A stretch of DNA of 21,055 nucleotides from JBKHJZ01 sp046537875 (GCA_046537875.1 JBKHJZ010000042.1:1-21055); one strand, 5' to 3'; positions 1 to 7,178 are shown, counted from the stretch's first letter. Numbers and translations: made by a program. The notes: generated by a model from the sequence alone, not told the origin.

Positions 1-39
1 GAGCGAGGCGCGGGGGAGGAGCGACGCGCCGGGGAGGAC

Positions 40-1686
40 GTGACGCCGGGCGCACCCGGGCCGGGGGCGGAGGTACCCGCCGGCGACCAGGGCGCTGGTG
101 CACGGCAGCGTCCACCCGCCGCCGGGCCCGCCGGTCCCGCCGATCAAGCGCCCGTTGGCACGAGCGGCCGCTCGGCCGGCACCCGCGGCTGGCGGGCGTG
201 GGCGCTGCCGGGGGTGCTCGCCGCCGTCTCCGTGATGGCCAGCACATCGGCCCTCGTGGTGGAGCGCGACGCCGAGGCAACCGCGATCGGCGCGCCCTCG
301 CCGGGCACTCCCGTGCTCTCGGCCCGGCGGGCACCGGAGCTGCTGGCGGCGCCGGTGGCCAACCGGCGCCTCCGGGCCGACCTGGACGCCTGGCTCGCCT
401 CCTCGCCCACCGAGACCTGCCTGGCCGTCGAGGTGGCCGGCGACGACGCCTACCGGCACCGGGCCGATGTCCCGTTGACCGGGGCCTCGACGCAGAAGCT
501 GCTGACCGCCACCGGTCTGCTGCTGGCGTTCGACCCCGACGCCACGCTGGCGACCCGGGCGCTGGCCGGGAGCTCGCCGAGCGACGGGGTGATCGCCGGC
601 GATCTGTACCTGGTGGGGGGCGGCGATCCGCTGCTCGCGACCGCGGCGTGGCGCGACCACTTCACCCGGCAGCCCCGCACGATCAACGACATCGACCAGC
701 TCGCCCGGCGGATCGCCGACGCCGGCGTCAGCCGCATCGAGGGCAGCGTCGTCGGCGACGGTGGCCGCTACGACGACCAGACGTTCCATCCTTCCTGGCC
801 CCGGCGGTTCTTCGACCAGGACTCCGTCGGTCCGATCTCCGGGCTGATCGTCAACGACGGCTTCGCGGCGTTCCCGCTCGAGGGCGAGGACCGCGGCGCC
901 ACGGTTCCGGCCGGCGATCCCGCCGGGGACGCGGCCCGGGTCCTGACCGACCGGCTGGAGGCGGCCGGGGTCGAGGTCGTGGGCAGCCCGCGCTCGGGCG
1001 AGGCGCCCGACGCGGGTGTCGAGGTGGCGATGCTCCCGTCGCCGCCGATCGCCGACCTGGTGGCGGAGATGCTGCTCGACAGCGACAACGAGACGGCCGA
1101 GATGGCCCTCAAGGAGCTGGGCGTGCTCGCCACGGGTGAGGGCTCGTGGCCCGCGGGCGCGGAGGCGCTCACGGAGCTCCTGGCCGACGCCGATGTCCCG
1201 ATCGAGGGGGTGGAGGTGGTCGACGGCTCGGGCCTGTCGATCGACAACCGGCTCACCTGCGACACGCTCGTCGACGTGCTCACCCTGCCCCGGACCGGGG
1301 CGCTGCTCCGCGAGGGCCTCCCCGTCGCCGGCCGCACCGGCACACTGGCCGAGCGGTGGGAGGGGACGAGGATCGAGGGGCGACTGCGCGCCAAGACCGG
1401 CACGCTCCGGAACGTCACCGCACTGGCCGGCGAGGTGGATGCGGCCGACGGCGACACGCTGACGTTCGCCTACGTGGCCACCGTCGCCGACCCGGGCACC
1501 GTGGATCCCGACGGGGTGGACCAGGTGAGGCTCGCCGAGATCCTGCTCGACTACCCCCGGGACCTCCGGGTGGATGCCCTCGGCCCGGAGGCTGCACCGC
1601 AGGCCGCGGGCCCCGAGGACGGGGCGCCCCCGGAGGCGCCGGCGGTCGACCCCGCCCGGCAGGGCGCGGGAGAGGATGCGGGGTAG
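40..1686 (+). CDS. dacB: D-alanyl-D-alanine carboxypeptidase, PBP4 / peptidase S13 family
   Basis: Acts outside the membrane on peptidoglycan, removing the terminal D-Ala of pentapeptides and/or cutting cross-links. All three active-site motifs of the family are visible: STQK (S150-K153, nucleophile Ser150), SDN (S348-N350) and KTG (K452-G454). The long insert between the first two motifs is typical of the S13 class. A hydrophobic stretch at residues 52-70 should be a signal anchor; it follows a Pro/Ala/Gly-rich cytoplasmic tail. The C-terminal 35 residues are Pro/Ala-rich and probably disordered. The start is uncertain: the frame is open to the left edge of the window, so the gene could begin further upstream, or lower near residue 66. 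GGAGG lies only 2 nt before the GTG used here. The family call is firm; the exact start is not. Confidence 0.9.
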   Translation: MTPGAPGPGAEVPAGDQGAGARQRPPAAGPAGPADQAPVGTSGRSAGTRGWRAWALPGVLAAVSVMASTSALVVERDAEATAIGAPSPGTPVLSARRAPELLAAPVANRRLRADLDAWLASSPTETCLAVEVAGDDAYRHRADVPLTGASTQKLLTATGLLLAFDPDATLATRALAGSSPSDGVIAGDLYLVGGGDPLLATAAWRDHFTRQPRTINDIDQLARRIADAGVSRIEGSVVGDGGRYDDQTFHPSWPRRFFDQDSVGPISGLIVNDGFAAFPLEGEDRGATVPAGDPAGDAARVLTDRLEAAGVEVVGSPRSGEAPDAGVEVAMLPSPPIADLVAEMLLDSDNETAEMALKELGVLATGEGSWPAGAEALTELLADADVPIEGVEVVDGSGLSIDNRLTCDTLVDVLTLPRTGALLREGLPVAGRTGTLAERWEGTRIEGRLRAKTGTLRNVTALAGEVDAADGDTLTFAYVATVADPGTVDPDGVDQVRLAEILLDYPRDLRVDALGPEAAPQAAGPEDGAPPEAPAVDPARQGAGEDAG

Positions 1687-1827
1687 GCGCACGCCGTCTT
1701 GGCGCACCGTGGTCTGTGTTGCCGGGAGGCCTCGCTGTGGGGCCGTGGCTCACGCTGCAAATCCCGTACTGTTCAGCGTCCACTCCCCGGCCTGTCCGCT
1801 CGGCCTCTGAGCTCCCAGCCGTCGTGG

Positions 1828-1833
1828 CACGCT
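1828..1833 (+). promoter_or_regulatory. Weak -10-like hexamer before the LON-domain gene
   Basis: CACGCT ends 6 nt before GTG 1840. It keeps the A at position 2 and T at position 6 of the TAnnnT pattern seen before other genes here but lacks the first T. No ribosome binding site lies between. A better match, TACTGT at 1767-1772, would leave a leader of about 60 nt. Low confidence. Confidence 0.25.
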
Positions 1834-1839
1834 GGCGCC

Positions 1840-2460
1840 GTGCCCCTGCCCATGTTCCCGCTCGGCACGGTCCTCGTCCCGGGGATGGTGCTTCCCCTGC
1901 ACGTGTTCGAACAGCGGTACCGGCGGCTCGTCCAGGACTGCCTGGCGGGCGCAGGGGAGTTCGGGGTGGTGCTGATCCGCCGGGGCTCGGAGGTCGGCGG
2001 CGGCGACGTGCGGACCGACGTCGGGACGCTCGCGCGGATCGGCCGGGCCGAGGAGCAGCCGGACGGCCGGTGGCTGCTGGTGGCGGTGGGGGAGCGGCGG
2101 ATCCGGGTCGAGCGCTGGCGTGACGATGACCCGTACCCGCGTGCCGAGGTGGCCGAGTGGCCGGACGACCCCGCCACGGCCCCGGACGAGGCGTCCCAGA
2201 CGATCGCCGCGCTCGAGGTCCAGCTGCGCCGGGCGGCCGCGCTGCTGGTCGAGCTGGGCGAACCTGCGCCCCCCGTCGGGCTCTCCCTGGCGGCCGAACC
2301 GGTCGCTGCGTCGTACCAGGCGGTCGCCTTGGGCCCCCTGGGCCCGGCCGATCGCCACGACCTGCTCGCGGCGCCCACCGTCGCCCAGCGTCTCGAGCGC
2401 CTCACGACCGGGCTGGCCGACGCGATCGAGCTGCTGGAAGCCCGCATCGCCATGAACTGA
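1840..2460 (+). CDS. Stand-alone LON substrate-binding domain protein
   Basis: A 206-residue protein beginning with the LON N-domain signature (LPMFPLGTVLVPG, then LPLHVFEQRYRRLV), the fold that in Lon protease contacts substrates. There is no AAA+ ATPase or Ser-Lys protease part, so it cannot be a Lon protease by itself. Such orphan LON-domain proteins are common in bacteria and their role is poorly defined. The start was chosen at GTG 1840 because homology begins there; the reading frame stays open to 1699 but that extension has no recognisable content. ATG 1852 is an alternative. It stands alone, with a GC-rich hairpin just after the stop. A link with the protein-degradation genes downstream is speculation. 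Confidence 0.85.
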   Translation: MPLPMFPLGTVLVPGMVLPLHVFEQRYRRLVQDCLAGAGEFGVVLIRRGSEVGGGDVRTDVGTLARIGRAEEQPDGRWLLVAVGERRIRVERWRDDDPYPRAEVAEWPDDPATAPDEASQTIAALEVQLRRAAALLVELGEPAPPVGLSLAAEPVAASYQAVALGPLGPADRHDLLAAPTVAQRLERLTTGLADAIELLEARIAMN

Positions 2461-2471
2461 CGCGACCGTTA

Positions 2472-2493
2472 CCCGGGCGGGCACCGGCCCGGG
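2472..2493 (+). terminator. GC-rich hairpin after the LON-domain gene
   Basis: Arms CCCGGGC (2472-2478) and GCCCGGG (2487-2493) are perfectly complementary around an 8-nt loop, starting 12 nt after the stop codon. No T-run follows, as is usual for hairpin terminators in very GC-rich actinobacteria. Termination is inferred. Confidence 0.45.
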
Positions 2494-2565
2494 GGAGGGT
2501 GGCACGAGCCGGTGGTCGCATCGTGGTACAACCGCGGTGCGCGAGCGACGAGGAGCAGCATCCAG

Positions 2566-2880
2566 GTGGCCGAGCAGCAGCAGGAGCAGAAGTCCATCCC
2601 CGAGGTCGGGAGCGAGCTGCTGGAGCTCGTGAAGGGCTACGCGAAGCAGGAGACGGTCGAGCCGCTGCGCAGCCTCGGCCGCTACGTGTCCTTCGGCGCG
2701 GCAGGTGCCCTGGTGCTCGGGGTCGGCGTCGTGCTGCTCATGCTGGCCGGGCTGCGCGCCCTGCAGACCGAGACCGGGAGCACGTTCACCGGCAGCCTCT
2801 CGTGGCTACCGTACGCAATCGTCCTGGCGGTCGCGCTGCTGCTCGTCGCGATCGCCGCCGCCCGCATCACCCGGAAGTAG
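2566..2880 (+). CDS. Small two-helix membrane protein, holin-X-like
   Basis: A 104-residue protein. An N-terminal hydrophilic part of about 40 residues (with the stretch ELVKGYAKQETVEPLRSLGRY) precedes two transmembrane segments, around residues 43-63 and 79-99, and a basic end (ARITRK). The layout resembles the actinobacterial holin-X/phage-holin-superfamily-III proteins that are ordinary chromosomal genes in many Actinobacteria; function unknown, no phage context here. GTG 2566 was chosen because AGGAG (2551-2555) lies 10 nt upstream; the frame is open further up to 2512 but without a ribosome site. It heads a run of three tightly spaced genes, the next beginning 11 nt after its stop. Confidence 0.65.
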   Translation: MAEQQQEQKSIPEVGSELLELVKGYAKQETVEPLRSLGRYVSFGAAGALVLGVGVVLLMLAGLRALQTETGSTFTGSLSWLPYAIVLAVALLLVAIAAARITRK

Positions 2881-2891
2881 GGAGCCGCTCC

Positions 2892-3113
2892 ATGGGAGCC
2901 ACGAGCGCCCAGCAGGAACGCATCACGCGCGACGACCTCGCCGCCAAGCTGCGCGAGCTCGAGGGAGGGGCGCGTGAGCAGGCGGAGTCCGCCAGAGGAA
3001 CCATCGTGGCCGCCGGGGTCGTGGGGATCGTGGTGCTGCTGCTCGTCGCCTTCCTGCTGGGTCGGCGCGCCGGCAAGCAGCGCAGCACGATCGTCGAGAT
3101 CCGCCGGGTCTGA
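2892..3113 (+). CDS. Small single-pass membrane protein, unknown function
   Basis: A 73-residue protein with a charged N-terminal half (TRDDLAAKLRELEGGAREQAESA, probably helical), one transmembrane segment at about residues 38-57, then a basic tail (GRRAGKQR). GGAG at 2881-2884 lies 7 nt before the ATG. It has no recognised domain. Similar short helix-TM-basic-tail proteins ending in a VVEIRR-like sequence are, from memory, seen next to holin-like genes in Acidimicrobiia. The spacing of 11 nt to the gene before and 2 nt to the next suggests one transcript and a shared envelope role. Confidence 0.65.
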   Translation: MGATSAQQERITRDDLAAKLRELEGGAREQAESARGTIVAAGVVGIVVLLLVAFLLGRRAGKQRSTIVEIRRV

Positions 3114-3115
3114 CC

Positions 3116-3370
3116 GTGGCCGGGTCCGGTCGCATGGATCGCGTGTTGCGGGTGCTCCAGCGCCGCGGGGTCTCCCGCGGCGTCTTCGGCGCGTCGTCGG
3201 CGTGGACGTGGGTGGCCATCGGGGCGTTCACGCTGCGTCGCTTCCGGAAGATGGCGGGGAGCGAGCCCGTGGTGGTGCACCAGCAACGGCTGGGGCCCGG
3301 GCAGGCGCTGCGGATCGACCACCTTGCCGAGACCTACGGCGGCAAGCGGGTGCGCGCCCGGCGGCGCTGA
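3116..3370 (+). CDS. Small basic protein, unknown function
   Basis: An 84-residue, Arg-rich protein whose GTG start lies 2 nt after the preceding stop, implying translational coupling. The middle (SSAWTWVAIGAFTLRRFRKM) is weakly hydrophobic and could lie on the membrane. The C-terminal half (EPVVVHQQRLGPGQALRI) reads like a short conserved beta segment. ATG 3134 is an alternative start. No family is recognised; support comes from codon use, the uninterrupted frame and tight linkage to the two membrane-protein genes upstream. Confidence 0.55.
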   Translation: MAGSGRMDRVLRVLQRRGVSRGVFGASSAWTWVAIGAFTLRRFRKMAGSEPVVVHQQRLGPGQALRIDHLAETYGGKRVRARRR

Positions 3371-3419
3371 CACCGCCGGAGCCAGTCCGATGCCGGGAGA
3401 CCGGCACCCGCAGGAGATT

Positions 3420-3462
3420 CTGGCAGCGGGTTGCCCGGGCGGTGCGAAGCCACCGCTGCCAG
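3420..3462. repeat. REP-like palindromic repeat, copy 1
   Basis: A 43-bp element bounded by CTGGCAGCGG and its exact inverse CCGCTGCCAG (10-bp arms). An inner stem GCGGTG/CACCGC competes with the right arm, so two mutually exclusive hairpins are possible. It is 42/43 identical to copy 2, differing only at 3448 (A versus C). It lies in non-coding DNA between two transcription units. Confidence 0.85.
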
Positions 3463-3509
3463 ATCGCTGGGGATCAGGGAGTGGACCGCCGTCCCCGCCC
3501 CCCGAGCAT

Positions 3510-3552
3510 CTGGCAGCGGGTTGCCCGGGCGGTGCGACGCCACCGCTGCCAG
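3510..3552. repeat. REP-like palindromic repeat, copy 2
   Basis: Second copy of the 43-bp palindrome, same orientation, starting exactly 90 bp after copy 1, with a 47-bp unrelated spacer between them. The single mismatch (3538, C) falls in the loop, so both arms are kept intact. The 247-bp gap 3371-3617 holds these two repeats and nothing else recognised apart from the start signals of the next gene. Confidence 0.85.
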
Positions 3553-3617
3553 TTGGCGCGGGTGGGGCGCCTGCGGCGTCGAGGTCGGCCGTCAGGCACG
3601 CCACAATGGAGGGCACC

Positions 3618-3815
3618 ATGCGTGTCCTCCTCCGCAATCCCCGCCGTGAGCTCGAGCTGCAGGGCCCCATGCGTGTGGCCAAGCTGCTGGCGCATCTGGA
3701 CCTGAACCGCGAATCGGTGCTGGTCGTGCGCGGCGACACGCTGGTCCCGGCCGACGCGGAGCTCGACGACGACGACACTGTCGAGATCCGGCCCGTCATC
3801 TCGGGTGGGGGCTGA
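3618..3815 (+). CDS. ttuB: ThiS/MoaD-like ubiquitin-fold sulfur carrier, TtuB type
   Basis: A 65-residue beta-grasp protein ending in Gly-Gly-Gly, the C-terminus that an E1-like enzyme adenylates and thiocarboxylates in ThiS, MoaD and TtuB. The sequence ends DDDDTVEIRPVISGGG, matching the family's strand plus tail. Its stop lies 3 nt before ttuA, whose product uses a TtuB thiocarboxylate as sulfur donor in Thermus, so the role inferred is sulfur carrier for tRNA 2-thiouridine formation. Start ATG 3618 has GGAGGG (3608-3613) 4 nt upstream; in-frame ATG 3606 would add four residues. No activating MoeB/ThiF-like enzyme is in the window. Some TtuB-type proteins are also attached to proteins; whether this one is cannot be read from the sequence. 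Confidence 0.8.
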   Translation: MRVLLRNPRRELELQGPMRVAKLLAHLDLNRESVLVVRGDTLVPADAELDDDDTVEIRPVISGGG

Positions 3816-3818
3816 GCA

Positions 3819-4772
3819 ATGAAGTGCACCGTGTGCCGGGGGCCGGCGGTCATCGACCTGCGCCGCCACAACGCGAACTTCTGTGCCGAGCACCTCGCGC
3901 GGTTCTGCCGAGAGCAGGTGCGCCGGGCCATCGACGACCACGACATGATCCAGCCCGGCCAGCGGGTGCTCGTGGCCGTCTCGGGCGGCAAGGACAGCCT
4001 GGCGCTGTGGGACATCCTGCTCGACCTGGGTCACCGGGCCGAGGGCATGGTCATCGGCCTGGGGATCGGCGACTACAGCGAGTCGAGCACCGCCGCCGCC
4101 GTGGCGTACGCCGACGCCCGGGGGGTGCCGCTCCGGCAGGTCGACCTGCGGGCCGAGCACGGCTACGACGTGCCCACGGCCGCCCGGGCGACGCGCCGCG
4201 TGCCCTGCTCTGCCTGCGGGCTGTCCAAGCGACACATCATCGACCGGGTCGCCCTCGAGGGCGGCTACGACGTGGTGGCCACCGGTCACAACCTCGACGA
4301 CGAGGCCGCCGTGCTGCTGGGCAACGTGCTGCACTGGCAGACCGAGTACCTCGGCCGCCAGGTGCCGGTGCTCGAGGAGCGGCCCGGGTTCCCCCGCAAG
4401 GTCAAGCCGCTCGTCCGGCTCGCCGAGCGCGAGACCGCCGCCTACTGCGTGGTCCGTGGCATCGACTACATCGTGGAGGAGTGCCCGATGGCGGCGGGCA
4501 ACCGCCACCTCCGCTACAAGGAGGCCCTGAACGCCCTCGAAGGCGCCTCCCCCGGCACGAAGCGCGACTTCTACTTCGGGTTCCTCGACCGGGCGTCCGA
4601 GCGCTTCCAGCCCGAGGTGGATGCCGCCCAGGAGGAGCTGCGCCCCTGCGCCACGTGCGGATCGCCGACCACCGGCGAGGTGTGCGCGTTCTGCCGGCTC
4701 GTCGAGCGGTCGGCGGGGCACGAGCCGGTGCCCGTCGAGATGGTCCGCAGGCGCCGGGGACACCGGCGGTGA
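3819..4772 (+). CDS. ttuA: tRNA-5-methyluridine(54) 2-sulfurtransferase, TtuA/Ncs6 family
   Basis: A 317-residue enzyme that would adenylate a tRNA uridine and replace its 2-oxygen with sulfur. The order of elements is that of TtuA: N-terminal zinc finger (C3, C6, C22, H25), PP-loop SGGKDS (S55-S60) for ATP, the 4Fe-4S cysteines C130, C133 (CSAC) and C222 (EECP), and a C-terminal zinc finger (C277, C280, C289, C292). The cluster cysteines fall at the same numbers as I recall for Thermus TtuA, and long stretches such as VVATGHNLDDEAA match the family. It is preceded by ttuB (3-nt gap) and overlaps trmI by 4 bases (GTGA). The neighbours favour position 54 of the T-loop as target rather than the wobble base treated by the related Ncs6. 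Confidence 0.92.
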   Translation: MKCTVCRGPAVIDLRRHNANFCAEHLARFCREQVRRAIDDHDMIQPGQRVLVAVSGGKDSLALWDILLDLGHRAEGMVIGLGIGDYSESSTAAAVAYADARGVPLRQVDLRAEHGYDVPTAARATRRVPCSACGLSKRHIIDRVALEGGYDVVATGHNLDDEAAVLLGNVLHWQTEYLGRQVPVLEERPGFPRKVKPLVRLAERETAAYCVVRGIDYIVEECPMAAGNRHLRYKEALNALEGASPGTKRDFYFGFLDRASERFQPEVDAAQEELRPCATCGSPTTGEVCAFCRLVERSAGHEPVPVEMVRRRRGHRR

Positions 4773-5539
4773 GCCGGGGCTTCGCCGACGGCGAGCAGGT
4801 CCTGCTGGTCGACGGCAAGAAGCGCCGGTACCTGGTGACGCTGGTGGCCGGCGGCGAGTTCCACACGCATGCGGGCGTCCTGTCCCACGATGCGCTCATC
4901 GGGGCTGCGGAGGGCACGTCGTTCCGGTCGAGCCGAGGTGCCACGTTCCTCGCGATCCGGCCCACGCTGGCCGACTTCGTGCTGAAGATGCCGCGGGGGG
5001 CCCAGGTCATCTACCCGAAGGACCTCGGCCCGCTCCTCCTGCTGGCCGACGTATTCCCGGGCGCCCGTGTGCTGGAGGCGGGCGTCGGCTCGGGGGCGCT
5101 GTCGATGACGCTCGTGCGGGCCGGGGCGCAGGTGGTCGGCTACGAGGTGCGCGAGGACTTCGCCAACCGCGCGCGCCGCAACGTGTGCACGTTCCTCGGG
5201 GAGGAGGCGCTCGGGCGCTACTCCGTGGAGGTCCGCGACGTGTACGAGGGGATCGACGAGCGCGACCTCGACCGGGTGGTGCTCGACCTCCCGGAGCCCT
5301 GGCGCGCGGTGGAGCACGCCGCCGCGTCCATGCACCCGGGCGGCGTCCTCGTGGCGTACACGCCGCAGATCACCCAGGCGGTCGGGTTGCGTGAGAGCCT
5401 GGCGCAGCACGGCTTCGGCCTGGCCGAGACCATGGAGGTGCTCAACCGGGGGTGGCACATCGACGGCCGGTCGGTGCGCCCCGATCACCGCATGGTGGCC
5501 CACACGGGTTTCCTGACCAGCGCGCGGCTGCTGGGCTGA
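4769..5539 (+). CDS. trmI: tRNA (adenine-58-N1)-methyltransferase TrmI
   Basis: A 256-residue class I SAM-dependent methyltransferase that makes m1A58 in the tRNA T-loop and works as a tetramer. SAM-binding motif EAGVGSG is at residues 103-109 and the catalytic motif DLPEPW at 173-178. The N-terminal beta domain (VLLVDGKKRRYLV) is also typical. GTG 4769 overlaps the ttuA stop (GTGA), giving strict translational coupling. In Thermus, m1A58 promotes 2-thiolation of position 54, which fits the operon order. In M. tuberculosis trmI also sits near mpa, so the linkage to the proteasome genes is a known actinobacterial pattern. Confidence 0.93.
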   Translation: MSRGFADGEQVLLVDGKKRRYLVTLVAGGEFHTHAGVLSHDALIGAAEGTSFRSSRGATFLAIRPTLADFVLKMPRGAQVIYPKDLGPLLLLADVFPGARVLEAGVGSGALSMTLVRAGAQVVGYEVREDFANRARRNVCTFLGEEALGRYSVEVRDVYEGIDERDLDRVVLDLPEPWRAVEHAAASMHPGGVLVAYTPQITQAVGLRESLAQHGFGLAETMEVLNRGWHIDGRSVRPDHRMVAHTGFLTSARLLG

Positions 5540-5570
5540 CGACGGCGACGAGGGCGGGGGAGAGCTGGGT

Positions 5571-6734
5571 GTGAACGTGTTCGACCTCATCCTGATCGCC
5601 GTCGGTGTGATGGCCGCCGTCGGCGGGTACCGCCTCGGCTTCCTCGCCCGCGCCACCTCGTGGCTGGGGCTGGCCCTCGGGGTGCTGGTGGGTGCGAGCA
5701 TCCTTCCGGCGCTGCTGCGCCGGCTGGGCGATGCGGACCAGCCGACGCTGGCACTGGTGTCGATCGGCACCCTGGTGGGCGCTGCGCTCGTGGGGCAGGC
5801 ACTGGGCCTCGTGCTCGGCTCGCGGCTCCACGTGGCGATCCCGCCGGGGCCCGCCCGGCGGGTCGACCGGGTCGCCGGCGCACTCTCCGGCGTGGTCGGC
5901 CTCCTGGTCGCCGTGTGGCTGCTGCTGCCGCTGCTGGGGGACCTCCGCGGGTGGACGGCCGAGCAGGCCCGGGGGTCGGTCATCGCCCGCGAGGTCAACG
6001 AGCGGTTCCCCGACGCCCCGGACGCGCTGCAGGCGCTGCGCCGCCTCGTGGGCGACGACCCGTTCCCCCGGGTGTTCGACGCGCTGCGCCCGGCGCCCGA
6101 TCCGGGGCCGGCTCCCGAGGCCAGCGGTCTGTCCGACGAGGTGGCGGCGCAGGTGGTCCGCTCGACGGTCAAGGTGCAGGGTCAGGCGTGCGGGCGGGTG
6201 CAGGAGGGGAGCGGCTTCTTCGTCGGGCCGGACCTGGTGGTCACCAACGCCCACGTGGTCGCCGGCGAGGACGACTCCGATGTCGAGCTGTCGGACGGCA
6301 CCGTGGTGGACACGCAGGTGGTGGCCTTCGATCCGCAACGCGACCTCGCCGTGCTCCGCACGTCGGGCGCCGAGCGGCCGGGCCTGCCGCTCCGCCCGGC
6401 CGACGTGGGCGACACCGGTGGGGTCTTCGGCCGTCCTGCGGGCGGGCCCCTGGAGATCAGCCCCTTCCAGGTGGGCGACCAGATCACGGCCCGGGGGACC
6501 GACATCTATGACCGGGGGGCGACGGAGCGAGACGTGCTGGTGCTGGCGTCCGCCCTCGAGCCGGGTGACTCGGGCTCGGCGCTCGTGGACCCGCAGGGGC
6601 GGGTCGTGGGCGTGGCGTTCGCAGTGGCACCGGACAGCCCGAACGTCGCCTACGCGCTCGCGATCGACGAGCTCAGAGCGGTGCTGGCCACCGACCTCGC
6701 CCAGCCGGACGACACGGGCGGTTGCATCGTCTGA
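5571..6734 (+). CDS. marP: MarP-like membrane serine protease (CvpA + trypsin-like domains)
   Basis: A 387-residue protein. Residues 1-125 carry about four transmembrane helices of the CvpA/colicin V production type. Residues about 180-380 form an extracytoplasmic chymotrypsin-fold protease with triad H228 (TNAHVV), D258 (RDLAVL) and S334 (GDSGSA). C207 and C385 flank the protease and match in position the disulfide that activates mycobacterial MarP. MarP protects M. tuberculosis against acid and oxidative stress by processing envelope hydrolases; the same role is inferred here. There is no PDZ domain, which separates it from ordinary HtrA. Start GTG 5571 has GGAG (5559-5562) 8 nt upstream. 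It follows trmI by 31 nt in the same direction and may be co-transcribed. Confidence 0.9.
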   Translation: MNVFDLILIAVGVMAAVGGYRLGFLARATSWLGLALGVLVGASILPALLRRLGDADQPTLALVSIGTLVGAALVGQALGLVLGSRLHVAIPPGPARRVDRVAGALSGVVGLLVAVWLLLPLLGDLRGWTAEQARGSVIAREVNERFPDAPDALQALRRLVGDDPFPRVFDALRPAPDPGPAPEASGLSDEVAAQVVRSTVKVQGQACGRVQEGSGFFVGPDLVVTNAHVVAGEDDSDVELSDGTVVDTQVVAFDPQRDLAVLRTSGAERPGLPLRPADVGDTGGVFGRPAGGPLEISPFQVGDQITARGTDIYDRGATERDVLVLASALEPGDSGSALVDPQGRVVGVAFAVAPDSPNVAYALAIDELRAVLATDLAQPDDTGGCIV

Positions 6735-6813
6735 CGTGGGGGTCCTCAGCAGCGCCGTCGGCGGGGGCGCGGTGAGCCGCGCGCGGGGTGGGACGATGGG
6801 ACCGGACGCGCAA

Positions 6814-6839
6814 CGGCCCGGGCGCGGGGGCCCGGGCCG
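6814..6839. terminator. GC-rich hairpin between convergent genes
   Basis: Perfect 9-bp arms CGGCCCGGG (6814-6822) and CCCGGGCCG (6831-6839) around an 8-nt loop, inside the 145-bp gap between the convergent marP and ferredoxin genes. Neither side has a T-run. Its position suits a two-way terminator. Nothing else is seen in this gap. Confidence 0.55.
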
Positions 6840-6879
6840 GGTGGGACCGCCGGCGAGCGGCGGCCAACGACGATGCGCG

Positions 6880-7116
6880 CTACTCGACCTCGATGAAGAT
6901 GCACTCGCCGGGGCATTCCTCGGCGGCTTCGATGGTGGCCTCCTCCTGGCCGGCCGGGACGTTCGCCAACCCTTCGGCGCCGCCCGGGTCGGAGAGGACC
7001 TTGTCACCCTCCTTGACGTAGGCCAAGCCGTCGTCGAGAAGCGTGAAGACGTCAGGGGCGATCTCTTCGCAGAGGCCATCGCCGGTGCAGAGATCCTGGT
7101 CGATCCAGACCTTCAT
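6880..7116 (-). CDS. Small ferredoxin with one [3Fe-4S]-type cluster
   Basis: A 78-residue acidic electron carrier. The cluster ligands visible are C10 and C16 (C-x5-C) and C68 followed by Pro (CPGEC). With only two cysteines in the first group the protein fits the single-cluster [3Fe-4S] ferredoxins that commonly serve cytochrome P450s or other oxidoreductases; C72 is an extra cysteine that could be a fourth ligand. No P450 or reductase is in the window, so the partner is unknown. It is divergent from mpa with 180 bp between starts. GTAGGAG lies about 10 nt upstream of the ATG. A ferredoxin next to mpa/arc is, as far as I recall, seen in other actinobacteria; whether it serves the proteasome is unknown. 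Confidence 0.88.
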   Translation of the reverse strand: MKVWIDQDLCTGDGLCEEIAPDVFTLLDDGLAYVKEGDKVLSDPGGAEGLANVPAGQEEATIEAAEECPGECIFIEVE

Positions 7117-7172
7117 ACCTGTGACTCGCTCCTACCTCGGGTCGGCGGGTCTCAACCACCGCTGTGGGTGCC

Positions 7173-7178
7173 ACACTA
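7173..7178 (-). promoter_or_regulatory. Probable -10 element for the ferredoxin gene
   Basis: On the minus strand TAGTGT, with TTGCCG (7198-7203) 19 nt upstream as a possible -35. It would give a leader of about 50 nt carrying the GTAGGAG ribosome site, unlike the leaderless arrangement of many neighbours. Confidence 0.45.

Noticed and set aside
2566..2880. Phage remnant, suggested by the holin-like protein
   Set aside because: No endolysin, tail, integrase or other phage gene is nearby; such holin-like genes are ordinary chromosomal genes in Actinobacteria.
3334..3543. A 69-codon minus-strand frame with an internally repeated MASHRPGNPLP-like segment
   Set aside because: The repeat is simply the palindromic element read as codons; there is no start signal and no homology.
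3420..3552. Possible CRISPR array
   Set aside because: Only two repeats, each itself a long palindrome of 43 bp, no third unit and no cas genes; a REP-like element fits better.
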